64,000 nucleotides of DNA from JAICXG01 sp036825615 (GTDB lineage Bacteria; Verrucomicrobiota; Verrucomicrobiia; Chthoniobacterales; UBA10450), in NCBI GenBank assembly GCA_036825615.1, contig DAISXY010000012.1, positions 59,142-123,141 on the forward strand. The letters are read 5' to 3'. The translations under genes and the position numbers were made by a program. Below the pieces are notes generated by a model. The model saw only the letters and a program-made list of their open reading frames with translations. It made no database searches and was not told the DNA's origin. Positions 9,237-17,150 of this stretch are shown in pieces. Position 1 is the stretch's first letter. Every line of letters begins with the position of its first letter.

Positions 9237-9450
9237 GCAGCTTCTCTTTCTGGAAACCCAACTGCTCAGCCTCGATCTCTTCGTTGCTCTTGATTTTCCA
9301 AGTGCCAAAGGTGGCGATCACTTCCTCCGCGCGCATGCGGCGGTTGAATTCAGCCAGAGCGGCGTTGACCGCGTCGCGCTTCGTCTTCGCTTTCGTGAAG
9401 CGGATCGCATCTTCCAATTCCTTTTCTAGAATATCGACGGTCGTCTTCAT
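9223..9450 (-). CDS. vapB: VapB-type antitoxin (ribbon-helix-helix, type II)
   Basis: 75 residues. The N-terminus (MKTTVDILEKELEDAIRFT) is followed by the helix TKRDAVNAALAEFNRRMR, the pattern of DUF2191/VapB antitoxins that bind their own promoter as dimers and neutralise a PIN toxin. The stop codon at 9223-9225 lies inside the start of the adjacent vapC frame, the usual overlap for this pair. Because vapC is broken by a stop, the antitoxin may be an orphan. The tail IEAEQLGFQKEKLRGAR would be the toxin-binding part. Confidence 0.8.
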   Translation of the reverse strand: MKTTVDILEKELEDAIRFTKAKTKRDAVNAALAEFNRRMRAEEVIATFGTWKIKSNEEIEAEQLGFQKEKLRGAR

Positions 9451-9520
9451 TGCTTCTCAAAACAGGCGGAATAGGATTGCTACACAAGCTTGACACGGAA
9501 TCCGACTGGACCGTCTAGCT

Positions 9521-9622
9521 CTAGCTGCACCCCTGGCTCGTGCCACACTCGGAGCAGACGCCGCAGGCGCCGGCGCGGACCGCGTCTCGGAGATCCACGG
9601 CTACCCGGTTGTTGCTGCACAT
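9521..9622 (-). CDS. micro-ORF repeating the redox-active tail of the ribonucleotide reductase
   Basis: 33 codons from an ATG whose A is the last base of the nrdJ stop (TGATG overlap) to TAG 9521-9523. The last 18 residues read RAGACGVCSECGTSQGCS, against RAGACGVCTECGTSQGCS at the end of nrdJ itself: one difference. The DNA differs at many third positions (for example GTC TGC TCC GAG TGT versus GTG TGC ACG GAA TGC), so this is not a recent copy. In class II RNR such C-terminal cysteines shuttle electrons from thioredoxin to the active site. The first 15 residues (MCSNNRVAVDLRDAV) do not clearly match. It may be a translated mini-tail or a decayed remnant of an older gene end. Confidence 0.5.
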   Translation of the reverse strand: MCSNNRVAVDLRDAVRAGACGVCSECGTSQGCS

Positions 9623-12600
9623 CACGAACATCCCTGGCTGGTACCGCATTCCGTGCACACGCCACATGCTCCTGCTCTAATCACCTTATTCGATCCGCAG
9701 TGGGAGCAGGTGATGTCCATGAACATGTTGCCGAGAGCTTCGGCGACGCGTTCGGCGTGGGTGCGGCCGGTCGTCAGGCTGGTTGGGTTACCCTCGTTAG
9801 GCGCGTGGTTCGTGATGACGTCGATTAACTCTTTCTCCGCGGTCCGGGGAAGGTCGGAGACGGGACGGTTGACCGCTTTCTTTTCCATCTCCGGCAGTTC
9901 TTTCAGCGGTAACTCAGGATGATTGCGGCTCGGTGAGGTGGCTTCCTTGTAGCCCTTGATGAACTGGCAACCGAGCCAGCGAAAGACGTAGTCGGTAATG
10001 CTGGTGGCGTTACGGATATCGGGATTTTTGGTAAAGCCGCTCGGCTCGAAACGCTGGTAGGCGAATTTTTTCACCAGGCTCTCGAGCGGCACGCCGTATT
10101 GCAATGCGATCGAGCTAAGCGTGCCAACTGTGTCCATCAGTCCGCCAATGGTGCTGCCTTCCTTTGACATTTGGATGAAGAGTTCGCCCGGCTGGCCGTC
10201 TTCATAGAGACCGACGGTGATGTAACCTTCGTGGCCTGCGATCTCGAACTTGTGAGTCAAGGACATGCGGGTGTCGGGCATGCGATGGCGCACCGGCAGG
10301 TCGACCTGGGTGCGCAATTCGCGGGCCTCGGCTTCGAGTTCCAAAATGCGTTTGTGGAGTTCTTCTTCCTCGGTAAGCACGTCGGCACCTTCCTCGACTG
10401 CGCCCATATGTTTGGTCTTGCGCGTGTTCAAAGGCGCTGAGCGCTTGGAGCCGTCGCGGTAAATCGCGATTGCTTTCAGGCCAAGTCGCCAGCCTTCGAT
10501 GTAGGTGTCCATGATCTCGTCGACAGTCGCGCTTTCCGGCATGTTGACGGTCTTGGAAATCGCGCCGCTCAGGAAGGGCTGGGCCGCGGCCATCATGCGC
10601 AGATGGGCCATGTAGCCTAACGATCGCTGACCTTTGAAGGGTCGGAAGGCGCAATCAAAGATCGCGAGATGCTCCGGTCTTAGTCCGGAAGAAATGATCG
10701 AGCCGTCAGTATCAGTTACATCTTCGATCGTGTCGAAGGCGTCGATGTGGGCGATGATGCGCTCGATCTCGTCGCGGTTGTAACCGAGTTTCTCCAGGGC
10801 CGGACGCACGGTTTGGTTCACTATCTTCAACATGCCGCCGCCGGCGAGGAGCTTGTATTTGACGAGCGCGATGTCGGGCTCGATCCCGGTCGTATCGCAA
10901 TCCATCAGGAAACTGATCGTGCCGGTCGGGGCGAGGACGGTGACCTGGGCGTTGCGATAACCATGTTTGCGGCCTAACTCAGCCGCGTCATCCCAGACCT
11001 TGCGCGCTTCCTCTTTCAAGTAAGCGAACTCTTCGTTATCGGGGATCTCGTTCACTGCACAACGATGCAGATCGATGACTTCGAGCATCGAGTTGACGTT
11101 GTCTTTCGCGACCGGCTTCGGCACGCCGCTGGCGCGGGCGTCGCGATAGCCAGGGAATGGTCCCATGACCGAGGCCATGCGGGCACTTTCGGCATAAGCT
11201 TCCCCGGTCATGATCGCGGTGATGGCTCCACAAAGGGCGCGACCTTCAACGCTATCATAGCCATAGCCATAACTCATGATAAGTGACCCGAGATTAGCGT
11301 AGCCCAAACCTAAGGTCCGGAAGATATGCGAGTTCTCCGCAATCTCCTTGATTGGGTAACTGGCGTTATCCACTATGATTTCCTGTGCGGTGATAAAGAC
11401 GCGCACCGCGGCCTTGAAACGCTCGACATCGAAGGCACCATCTTCGCCCTTGAACTTCATCAGGTTAAGTGAAGCAAGGTTGCAGGCAGTGTTATCGAGA
11501 AAGAGATACTCGCTGCAGGGATTGGTGGAATTCTGCCGGCCAGTGCCTTTGCAGGTGTGCCACTTATGGATGGTAGTGTCGAACTGCATTCCGGGGTCTC
11601 CGCACACGTGCGTGCCCTCGGCGATCTTCCGTAAGAGCGCACGCGCTTCCTTGCGCTCGCAGGGCGAACCGTCACGCACGCGGCGCGTCCACCATTCGCG
11701 ATCTTCGATCGCGGCGTTCATGAACTCATCGCTCACCCGTACGCTCAGGTTTTCGTTCTGATACATGACCGAGCCGTAGGCATCGCCGTTGTAACTCCCA
11801 TCGTAACCCTGCTCGATCAGGGCCCAGGCTTTCTTCTCCTCCTTCTGCTTGGCATCGATGAATTCCTCGATATCAGGATGCCAATCCTTGAGCGTGTTCA
11901 TCTTCGCAGCGCGCCGCGTTTTGCCGCCGCTCTTCACGACATTGGCGACCTGATCGTAAACTTTGAGGAAGGAAAGCGGACCGCTGGGCTTGCCACCGCC
12001 GCTGAGTTTCTCGCGCGTGCTGCGCAGGGAGGAGAGATCGCTGCCGGTGCCGCTTCCATACTTAAAGAGCATCGCCTCGCTCGTCGCCAGCCGCATGATG
12101 TCTTCCATCGTGTCGTTGACCGACTGGATGAAACAGGCGCTCCCCTGTGGATACTCGTACTGCGTGGCGGCGCGCTCGGCCTCGCCAGTCTCACGATTGT
12201 AGAAATAATTCCCTTCGCCCTGCCCTTTGCCGATTCCGTATTCGTGATAGAGCCCGACATTAAACCAGACCGGGCTGTTGAAGGCGCCGTGCTGGTTTAC
12301 GCACAGCCAGGTCAGTTCGTCATAAAAAATCCCGGCCGTTTTCTCATCGGCGAAATAGCCGTCCGCCTTGCCGCAGTTCGTGATCGTGCGGGTGACGCGA
12401 TTGATCAGCTGCCGGACGGAAGTCTCGCGTCCGCCCTTGTAGGGATCGGTCCCGTTCGCGATGTCGCCGTAAAAGTATTTCGAGACCGCGATCTTGGTCG
12501 CAAGCGGACTCCAGCTTTTGGGGACTTCGATGTTCTCCTGTTTGAAAATCACTTTGCCGCTGTCATCGGTGATTTCCGCGTTCCGGCGTTCCCATTCCAG

Positions 12601-12765
12601 CTGATCGAAGGGCGCAATCCTCGCGTCGCTGAAGACGCGCTCGAATCGCAAACCGCGCTTTTTCTTTCGCGTGGAGGCGACGGGCGACGACTTGGGGCGA
12701 TGCGAGAGCGATTTGCGATTTTTCACGAGCGTGGCGGGTTGCAGGCCGGCTTTAAGTTGGATCAT
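9622..12765 (-). CDS. nrdJ: class II (adenosylcobalamin-dependent) ribonucleoside-diphosphate reductase
   Basis: 1047 residues from ATG 12765; an ATG at 12903 would add 46 residues without RNR character. The catalytic N-x-C-x-E motif appears as NPCSEYLFLDN, followed by NTACNLASLNL. The phosphate-binding APTGTISFLMDCDTTG segment and the large N-terminal domain with GSGTGSDLSSLR are those of vitamin B12-dependent NrdJ. The C-terminal TCSHCGSNKVIRAG and GVCTECGTSQGC contain paired cysteines for reduction by thioredoxin. It supplies dNTPs with or without oxygen. No cobalamin riboswitch is visible upstream. A 33-codon ORF overlapping its stop repeats the tail. Confidence 0.95.
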   Translation of the reverse strand: MIQLKAGLQPATLVKNRKSLSHRPKSSPVASTRKKKRGLRFERVFSDARIAPFDQLEWERRNAEITDDSGKVIFKQENIEVPKSWSPLATKIAVSKYFYGDIANGTDPYKGGRETSVRQLINRVTRTITNCGKADGYFADEKTAGIFYDELTWLCVNQHGAFNSPVWFNVGLYHEYGIGKGQGEGNYFYNRETGEAERAATQYEYPQGSACFIQSVNDTMEDIMRLATSEAMLFKYGSGTGSDLSSLRSTREKLSGGGKPSGPLSFLKVYDQVANVVKSGGKTRRAAKMNTLKDWHPDIEEFIDAKQKEEKKAWALIEQGYDGSYNGDAYGSVMYQNENLSVRVSDEFMNAAIEDREWWTRRVRDGSPCERKEARALLRKIAEGTHVCGDPGMQFDTTIHKWHTCKGTGRQNSTNPCSEYLFLDNTACNLASLNLMKFKGEDGAFDVERFKAAVRVFITAQEIIVDNASYPIKEIAENSHIFRTLGLGYANLGSLIMSYGYGYDSVEGRALCGAITAIMTGEAYAESARMASVMGPFPGYRDARASGVPKPVAKDNVNSMLEVIDLHRCAVNEIPDNEEFAYLKEEARKVWDDAAELGRKHGYRNAQVTVLAPTGTISFLMDCDTTGIEPDIALVKYKLLAGGGMLKIVNQTVRPALEKLGYNRDEIERIIAHIDAFDTIEDVTDTDGSIISSGLRPEHLAIFDCAFRPFKGQRSLGYMAHLRMMAAAQPFLSGAISKTVNMPESATVDEIMDTYIEGWRLGLKAIAIYRDGSKRSAPLNTRKTKHMGAVEEGADVLTEEEELHKRILELEAEARELRTQVDLPVRHRMPDTRMSLTHKFEIAGHEGYITVGLYEDGQPGELFIQMSKEGSTIGGLMDTVGTLSSIALQYGVPLESLVKKFAYQRFEPSGFTKNPDIRNATSITDYVFRWLGCQFIKGYKEATSPSRNHPELPLKELPEMEKKAVNRPVSDLPRTAEKELIDVITNHAPNEGNPTSLTTGRTHAERVAEALGNMFMDITCSHCGSNKVIRAGACGVCTECGTSQGCS

Positions 12766-13116
12766 TGGTTGAAGGCGGTTCGGGTTAGCGGTTGTTAATA
12801 GCGGTGAATTAACCTCTGAAACAGCCCGGTGAATAACGTGCGCAAAAGAGCCAACAACACGATATTGTGGACGGGCGTCAGGTGAACCACCATATGCGGC
12901 CAAGTTTCAGGCTGTGGCAAGCCTTTTATTGTAACATTTTTTCCGCCCCGCAACAGCCCGAAACCTGAGGGTTTGTGCCGCCGCCCGCAGGTCGCGGTTG
13001 TCGCCGGATTGCCGTTGGCCTCTCCGATTGAGCAAACCTTGTGGGCATTTGGATTCCGGGTTGACTCACAGGCACCTTGGTTCCCTCTTCTTTCGAGCAA
13101 AAAAGGAGGTTGAGAG
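12766..13116. other. intergenic region between nrdJ and the DUF1326 gene
   Basis: 351 bp separating divergent genes, so both promoters should lie here. I find an imperfect palindrome CACGATATTGTG at about 12858-12869 but it does not match the NrdR box well. On the right end an ideal Shine-Dalgarno AAGGAGGT (13103-13110) sits 6 nt before ATG 13117. A 101-residue open frame on the minus strand (12795-13100) has no recognisable protein character. Confidence 0.4.
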
Positions 13117-13722
13117 ATGAAAAAATGGTTTTTCGATGCGGATTATCTTCAGGCGTGCAACTGCGATTACGGGTGCCCGTGCGAGTTTGCGGCCCCGCCC
13201 AGCCACGGTGCGTGCGAAGGATTGGGCGCGTGGCGAATCGAGAAGGGAGAATTCGAGGGGTTACGACTCGACGGGTTGGCCCTGGGTTTTGCGGCGAAAT
13301 GGCCCGGGGCGATCCACGAAGGCCACGGCACGGTTCTTCTTTTTGTGGATGAGAAAGCTTCGCCGGAACAACGCCAGGCGCTGCTCGAGATTGGCTCAGG
13401 CCAGGCGGGCGGAATGCCTTTCGAAGTCCTGGCCAACACCTTCGATACCCTGCTCGAGCCGCAGTTCGTGCCCTTCAAGTTTGAACTCAACGGGCTCAAC
13501 AGCTCGGTTCGGGTGGGGGATGGAATGCAGATCGCATTGGAGCCGATCAAGAACCCGGTGACGGGCAACGAAGAGCAAGTCACGGTCAACCACGGGACCG
13601 GCTTCATTTTCAAGTCGGCGGAATGTGCTTCGGCGCGAACCGGCGAGGTCCACGCAAAAGAGATCGACTTCTCTTATCCGGATAAAGCCGGCTTCATCGC
13701 ACGCATTCATTACCACAACTGA
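13117..13722 (+). CDS. DUF1326 domain protein
   Basis: 201 residues preceded by a perfect AAGGAGGT ribosome-binding site. The sequence begins YLQACNCDYGCPCEFAAPP, the cysteine cluster (CxCxxxCxC) that defines DUF1326, and contains a hydrophobic beta-rich core (GHGTVLLFVDEKAS, FEVLANTFDTLLEP). The cysteines suggest metal binding; the role is unknown. It is 10 nt upstream of a DUF2182 membrane protein. The two families co-occur and are sometimes fused, implying one functional unit, perhaps in metal handling. Confidence 0.85.
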   Translation: MKKWFFDADYLQACNCDYGCPCEFAAPPSHGACEGLGAWRIEKGEFEGLRLDGLALGFAAKWPGAIHEGHGTVLLFVDEKASPEQRQALLEIGSGQAGGMPFEVLANTFDTLLEPQFVPFKFELNGLNSSVRVGDGMQIALEPIKNPVTGNEEQVTVNHGTGFIFKSAECASARTGEVHAKEIDFSYPDKAGFIARIHYHN

Positions 13723-13732
13723 GGTTAGCGCG

Positions 13733-14524
13733 ATGGATCGCGTCGGCGCGGTTCTGAAGCGGGATCGGCTCATCATCCTGTTCGCCCTGGGCCTGATCAC
13801 GCTGCTCTCGTGGTGGTACCTGCTCGGGATGGCGCGGCAGATGGCGGCAATGGGTTCGATGCCGATGTCGCAGCCCAACCCGTGGGCCTTCGATCTGGTC
13901 CTGCCGCGTCTCCTCATGTGGGTCGTGATGATGATCGCGATGATGACTCCCACCGCGACACCAATGATCCTGACCTTTGCCGGGGTGCGGCGAAACCGGC
14001 AGCGGCGCCAGCAGCCTTACGTGCCGGTGGCGGTTTTCGTCTCGGGTTACCTCGCGATCTGGGCGATCTTTGCGGCCGTCGCGACCCTTGCGCAACTGGC
14101 GCTACATGGCGCCGCGCTGCTCTCGCCAATGATGGCCAGCTCGAGCTCGCTTTTCACCGGGGTCGTTCTCCTGCTGGCGGCCGCGTTTCAATTCACGCCG
14201 ATGAAACAGGCGTGCCTCACCCGGTGCCGCGGTCCGCTCGATTTTATCATGGCGCATTGGCGTGAAGGCTGGGGCGGAGCGTTCGTGATGGGGTTGGAAC
14301 ACGGGCTGTTTTGCACCGGCTGTTGCTGGGCGCTGATGGGATTGCTCTTTGTTCTCGGGGTCATGAATCTGGTCTGGATGGGGGCGCTGACGGCGCTCAT
14401 CGCTTTGGAGAAATTAACCGTCCAGGGCTCGCTTGTTCGACGCGGGAGCGGTGCGCTTCTGGCAATTTGGGGCCTTTGGATGCTCGCGTATCCGTGGCTG
14501 GCTCGGCAGTTCCCTGGGTTCTGA
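13733..14524 (+). CDS. DUF2182 integral membrane protein
   Basis: 263 residues from ATG 13733; longer starts would run back into the DUF1326 gene. Six or so hydrophobic segments with methionine-rich stretches (GMARQMAAMGSMPMS, MWVVMMIAMMTPTATPM) and GLEHGLFCTGCCWALM match DUF2182, predicted metal-binding membrane proteins. Methionine and cysteine clusters inside membrane helices suggest copper or another soft metal, which is inference. It forms a pair with the DUF1326 gene 10 nt upstream. Confidence 0.85.
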   Translation: MDRVGAVLKRDRLIILFALGLITLLSWWYLLGMARQMAAMGSMPMSQPNPWAFDLVLPRLLMWVVMMIAMMTPTATPMILTFAGVRRNRQRRQQPYVPVAVFVSGYLAIWAIFAAVATLAQLALHGAALLSPMMASSSSLFTGVVLLLAAAFQFTPMKQACLTRCRGPLDFIMAHWREGWGGAFVMGLEHGLFCTGCCWALMGLLFVLGVMNLVWMGALTALIALEKLTVQGSLVRRGSGALLAIWGLWMLAYPWLARQFPGF

Positions 14525-14668
14525 TTACGGCGACGCGGAGGCGAATCGCGGTTGATCTTTGACACCGCCAGCCGCACCATCTCTGCCGATGTGAAGGAGA
14601 TGTACAAGGATTGCATTTCCCCTTCAAAGCCGAGAGCGATCGCGGTGCGGCTATCCTGCTGACCAGCG

Positions 14669-16621
14669 ATGAGACGCCTGCTCGCGCTCCTCTGGCTCGT
14701 CGCGCTGACTCCCGCCGGGGCGCAAGTGGCGCTGCGCGTTCCGACGCCTGCTCCCCAATCCGCCGCCACGCCTGCTCCGGCGCCGGCCGGTTATCGCTCG
14801 CCGACGGACCTGAAAAAGTTGCCCCTCGAGCAACTCGTCGACGTCGAGATCATCTCCGCTGCGCGCCGGCCCGAACCGCTTTCGCAGGCTGCGAGCGCAG
14901 TTGATGTGATTACCGACGAAGACATTCGCCGCGCCGGCGTGACCAACATTCCCGACGCGCTCCGGCTCGCACCCGAGATGGAAGTGGCGCAAATCGACGG
15001 CCATGAATGGGCGATCTCGACTCGCGGTTTTGCCAACTCGATTTCGAACAAACTCCAGGTATTGATGGACGGCCGCACCCTCTATACGCCGCTCTTCTCC
15101 GGCGTGTTTTGGGATGTGCAGCAAACGTTTCTTCCCGACATTGATCAGATCGAAATTGTCCGCGGCCCGGGCGCGACCTTGTGGGGCGCGAATGCGGTTA
15201 ACGGGGTCATTAACATCCAGACCAAGCCGGCCGATCAGACCCAGGGCTTTCTCCTCTATGCAGGCGGCGGAAATGAAGAAACCGGCTTCGGCGGCGTCCG
15301 TTATGGCGGGATGCTGAACCCCGATACCTCCTATCGCTTCTACGTCATGCACGAAAGCCGGGATAGTCTTGTCCTCTCGAACGGGGCCGATGCGCAGGAT
15401 GATTATCACATCACGCAGGGTGGATTCCGGATTGATTCCAAGATCACTTCCGAGGACAAGCTCACCCTCCAAGGCGACGCTTACGCCGGAAACTTCGGCC
15501 AGCTCGATGGCGGTGACATTGACGTTGACCGCCAAAACGTCATCGCGCGCTGGAGCCGGGAGCTGAGCGCCGATTCCAGCCTGACGATCCAAGCCTACTT
15601 CGATCGCACCCATCGCTTTATTCCCGAGCTCTTCGAGGAGTCGCGCGAGACTTACGATCTCGAATTCCACCACCAGTTTCGTTTTGGCGACCACGAGTTG
15701 GTTTACGGCGCAAACTATCGCGCCTCGCACGACAACATTGGCAACATCAGCTCGACGCTGGCTTTTTTGCCCGCGAATGAAACCGAGCACCTCGTGAGCG
15801 GCTACCTCCAGGATGAATGGCACATCGTCCCCGAAATGTTCTCGCTCATCGGCGGTTCCAAGTTTGAGTGGAATTCCTTCAGCGGTTTTGAAGTGCAGCC
15901 AACCGGGCGCTTCGTCTGGACCCCGACGAAAGATCAGACCGTCTGGGGCGCAATTTCGCGCGCCGTCCGCACCCCGACGCGCATCGACGAGGACGTTGTG
16001 ATTTTTGATGCAAACGGAAAGCCATTTGTCCTCGGGAACAACAACTTCGATTCCGAAGTCCTGGTCGCCTACGAGCTTGGTTACCGCTGGAAAATGAGCG
16101 ATCGCTTGTCGCTCGATCTTGCCGGTTACTACAACGATTACGATAACCTCCGCAGCCTCGAACCCGGGCCTGACGATACCCTCGTGATCGAGAACCTGCT
16201 CAAGGCCCATTCCTACGGCGGAACCCTTGCCGCGAAGTGGCGGGTGACCGATTGGTGGCAACTCGATGGCTCACTCTCGCTCCTCCATCTCGTGATTGAT
16301 CGGAGCAACAGCCACGACTTCAACCACGGCCGGAGCGAAGCGAATGATCCGAGCGCGAGCTTTCTCATCCACTCCGCGATCGATTTCCCGAGCAACGTGC
16401 AATTCGACACCTACCTCCGCTATGTCGACAATCTCCCGCATCCCGCCACGCCATCCTATCTTGAACTCGATGCGCGGCTCGGCTGGTCCCCGGTCAAAAA
16501 TCTCGAGCTTGCGATCGTGGGGCGAAATCTGCTCGACAATGCCCATCCGGAATTTGCGACAATGCCGCTGTCTCGCGAAGTAGAACGGAGCGTTTACGGC
16601 ACCCTGCGATGGAGTTTCTAA
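14669..16621 (+). CDS. TonB-dependent outer-membrane receptor
   Basis: 650 residues with an N-terminal signal peptide (MRRLLALLWLVALTPAGAQ) and a Pro/Ala-rich linker. The plug domain runs from about residue 60 to 185 (SAVDVITDEDIRRAGVTN, QIEIVRGPGATLWGANAVNGVINI). The beta-barrel ends in a terminal aromatic strand (VYGTLRWSF). The ligand is unknown; the plug type resembles small ferric-siderophore/cobalamin-type receptors. It overlaps the following yfiR-like gene by 13 nt, which in turn abuts a hybrid histidine kinase, so receptor, periplasmic protein and kinase are one operon. Confidence 0.9.
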   Translation: MRRLLALLWLVALTPAGAQVALRVPTPAPQSAATPAPAPAGYRSPTDLKKLPLEQLVDVEIISAARRPEPLSQAASAVDVITDEDIRRAGVTNIPDALRLAPEMEVAQIDGHEWAISTRGFANSISNKLQVLMDGRTLYTPLFSGVFWDVQQTFLPDIDQIEIVRGPGATLWGANAVNGVINIQTKPADQTQGFLLYAGGGNEETGFGGVRYGGMLNPDTSYRFYVMHESRDSLVLSNGADAQDDYHITQGGFRIDSKITSEDKLTLQGDAYAGNFGQLDGGDIDVDRQNVIARWSRELSADSSLTIQAYFDRTHRFIPELFEESRETYDLEFHHQFRFGDHELVYGANYRASHDNIGNISSTLAFLPANETEHLVSGYLQDEWHIVPEMFSLIGGSKFEWNSFSGFEVQPTGRFVWTPTKDQTVWGAISRAVRTPTRIDEDVVIFDANGKPFVLGNNNFDSEVLVAYELGYRWKMSDRLSLDLAGYYNDYDNLRSLEPGPDDTLVIENLLKAHSYGGTLAAKWRVTDWWQLDGSLSLLHLVIDRSNSHDFNHGRSEANDPSASFLIHSAIDFPSNVQFDTYLRYVDNLPHPATPSYLELDARLGWSPVKNLELAIVGRNLLDNAHPEFATMPLSREVERSVYGTLRWSF

Positions 16622-17145
16622 AGCGGATTGTCCTTTTCCTTCTCTTGCTTGCGGCCTTCATCTTCGCGCCGCTCGATGCGGCGCCGCCGCCTAACGAATA
16701 CGCGCTCAAGGCGGTTTTCCTCTACAATTTTGTTCGCTTCATCGAGTGGCCGGAGTGGGCGTTTAACTCGCGCAGCGATCCGCTCGTCATCGGGATTGTC
16801 GGTCCCGATCCTTTCGGGCCGCTTCTGTACGAGGCGATCGCGGGCGAGAATTACCACGGGCGCCCAATCCAGGTGCAGCATTTTTCCGGGCCGCAGGACA
16901 TTCGACATTGTCATCTCCTTTTCTCCAGCCGCGCCAATGCCGGCCAGGTCGATCAAATCCTGGCGATGGCTGCGGGGGGCACCGTCCTGACCGTGGGTGA
17001 ATCGGAAAATTTTCTCGATCATGGCGGAATGATTGCTCTGGTGACCGAGCAGAATCGTGTTCGCCTGCGAATCAACACTGCGGCCTTGCGCGGCACCCAG
17101 CTGAGTGTGAGCTCAAAGTTGCTCCAGGTGGCACAAATCCGGTAA
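16609..17145 (+). CDS. YfiR/DUF4154 family periplasmic protein
   Basis: 178 residues with a signal peptide (hydrophobic residues 6-24). The family hallmark YALKAVFLYNFVRFIEWPE is followed by IGIVGPDPFG, CHLLFSS, LTVGESENFLDHGGMI and INTAALRGTQLSVSSKLLQVA. In Pseudomonas YfiR is a periplasmic repressor of a membrane diguanylate cyclase. Here its partner is likely the sensor kinase encoded 5 nt downstream, and it overlaps the TonB receptor upstream. No cysteine pair typical of some YfiR proteins is visible beyond one Cys in RHCHLL. Confidence 0.88.
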   Translation: MEFLKRIVLFLLLLAAFIFAPLDAAPPPNEYALKAVFLYNFVRFIEWPEWAFNSRSDPLVIGIVGPDPFGPLLYEAIAGENYHGRPIQVQHFSGPQDIRHCHLLFSSRANAGQVDQILAMAAGGTVLTVGESENFLDHGGMIALVTEQNRVRLRINTAALRGTQLSVSSKLLQVAQIR

Positions 17146-17150
17146 CAACG

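Noticed and set aside
12856..12871. Palindrome CACGATATTGTG upstream of nrdJ as an NrdR box
   Set aside because: Spacing and core differ from the published 16-bp NrdR consensus, and no second box is nearby.
12795..13100. 101-codon minus-strand ORF between nrdJ and the DUF1326 gene
   Set aside because: No family signature, odd composition, and it overlaps the promoter region both neighbours need.
12766..13116. Cobalamin riboswitch upstream of the B12-dependent nrdJ
   Set aside because: I could not find the conserved B12-box sequence or a matching fold on the minus strand.
14651..16261. 536-codon minus-strand ORF opposite the TonB receptor
   Set aside because: The plus-strand frame has a signal peptide, plug motifs and terminal aromatic strand; the opposite frame has none.
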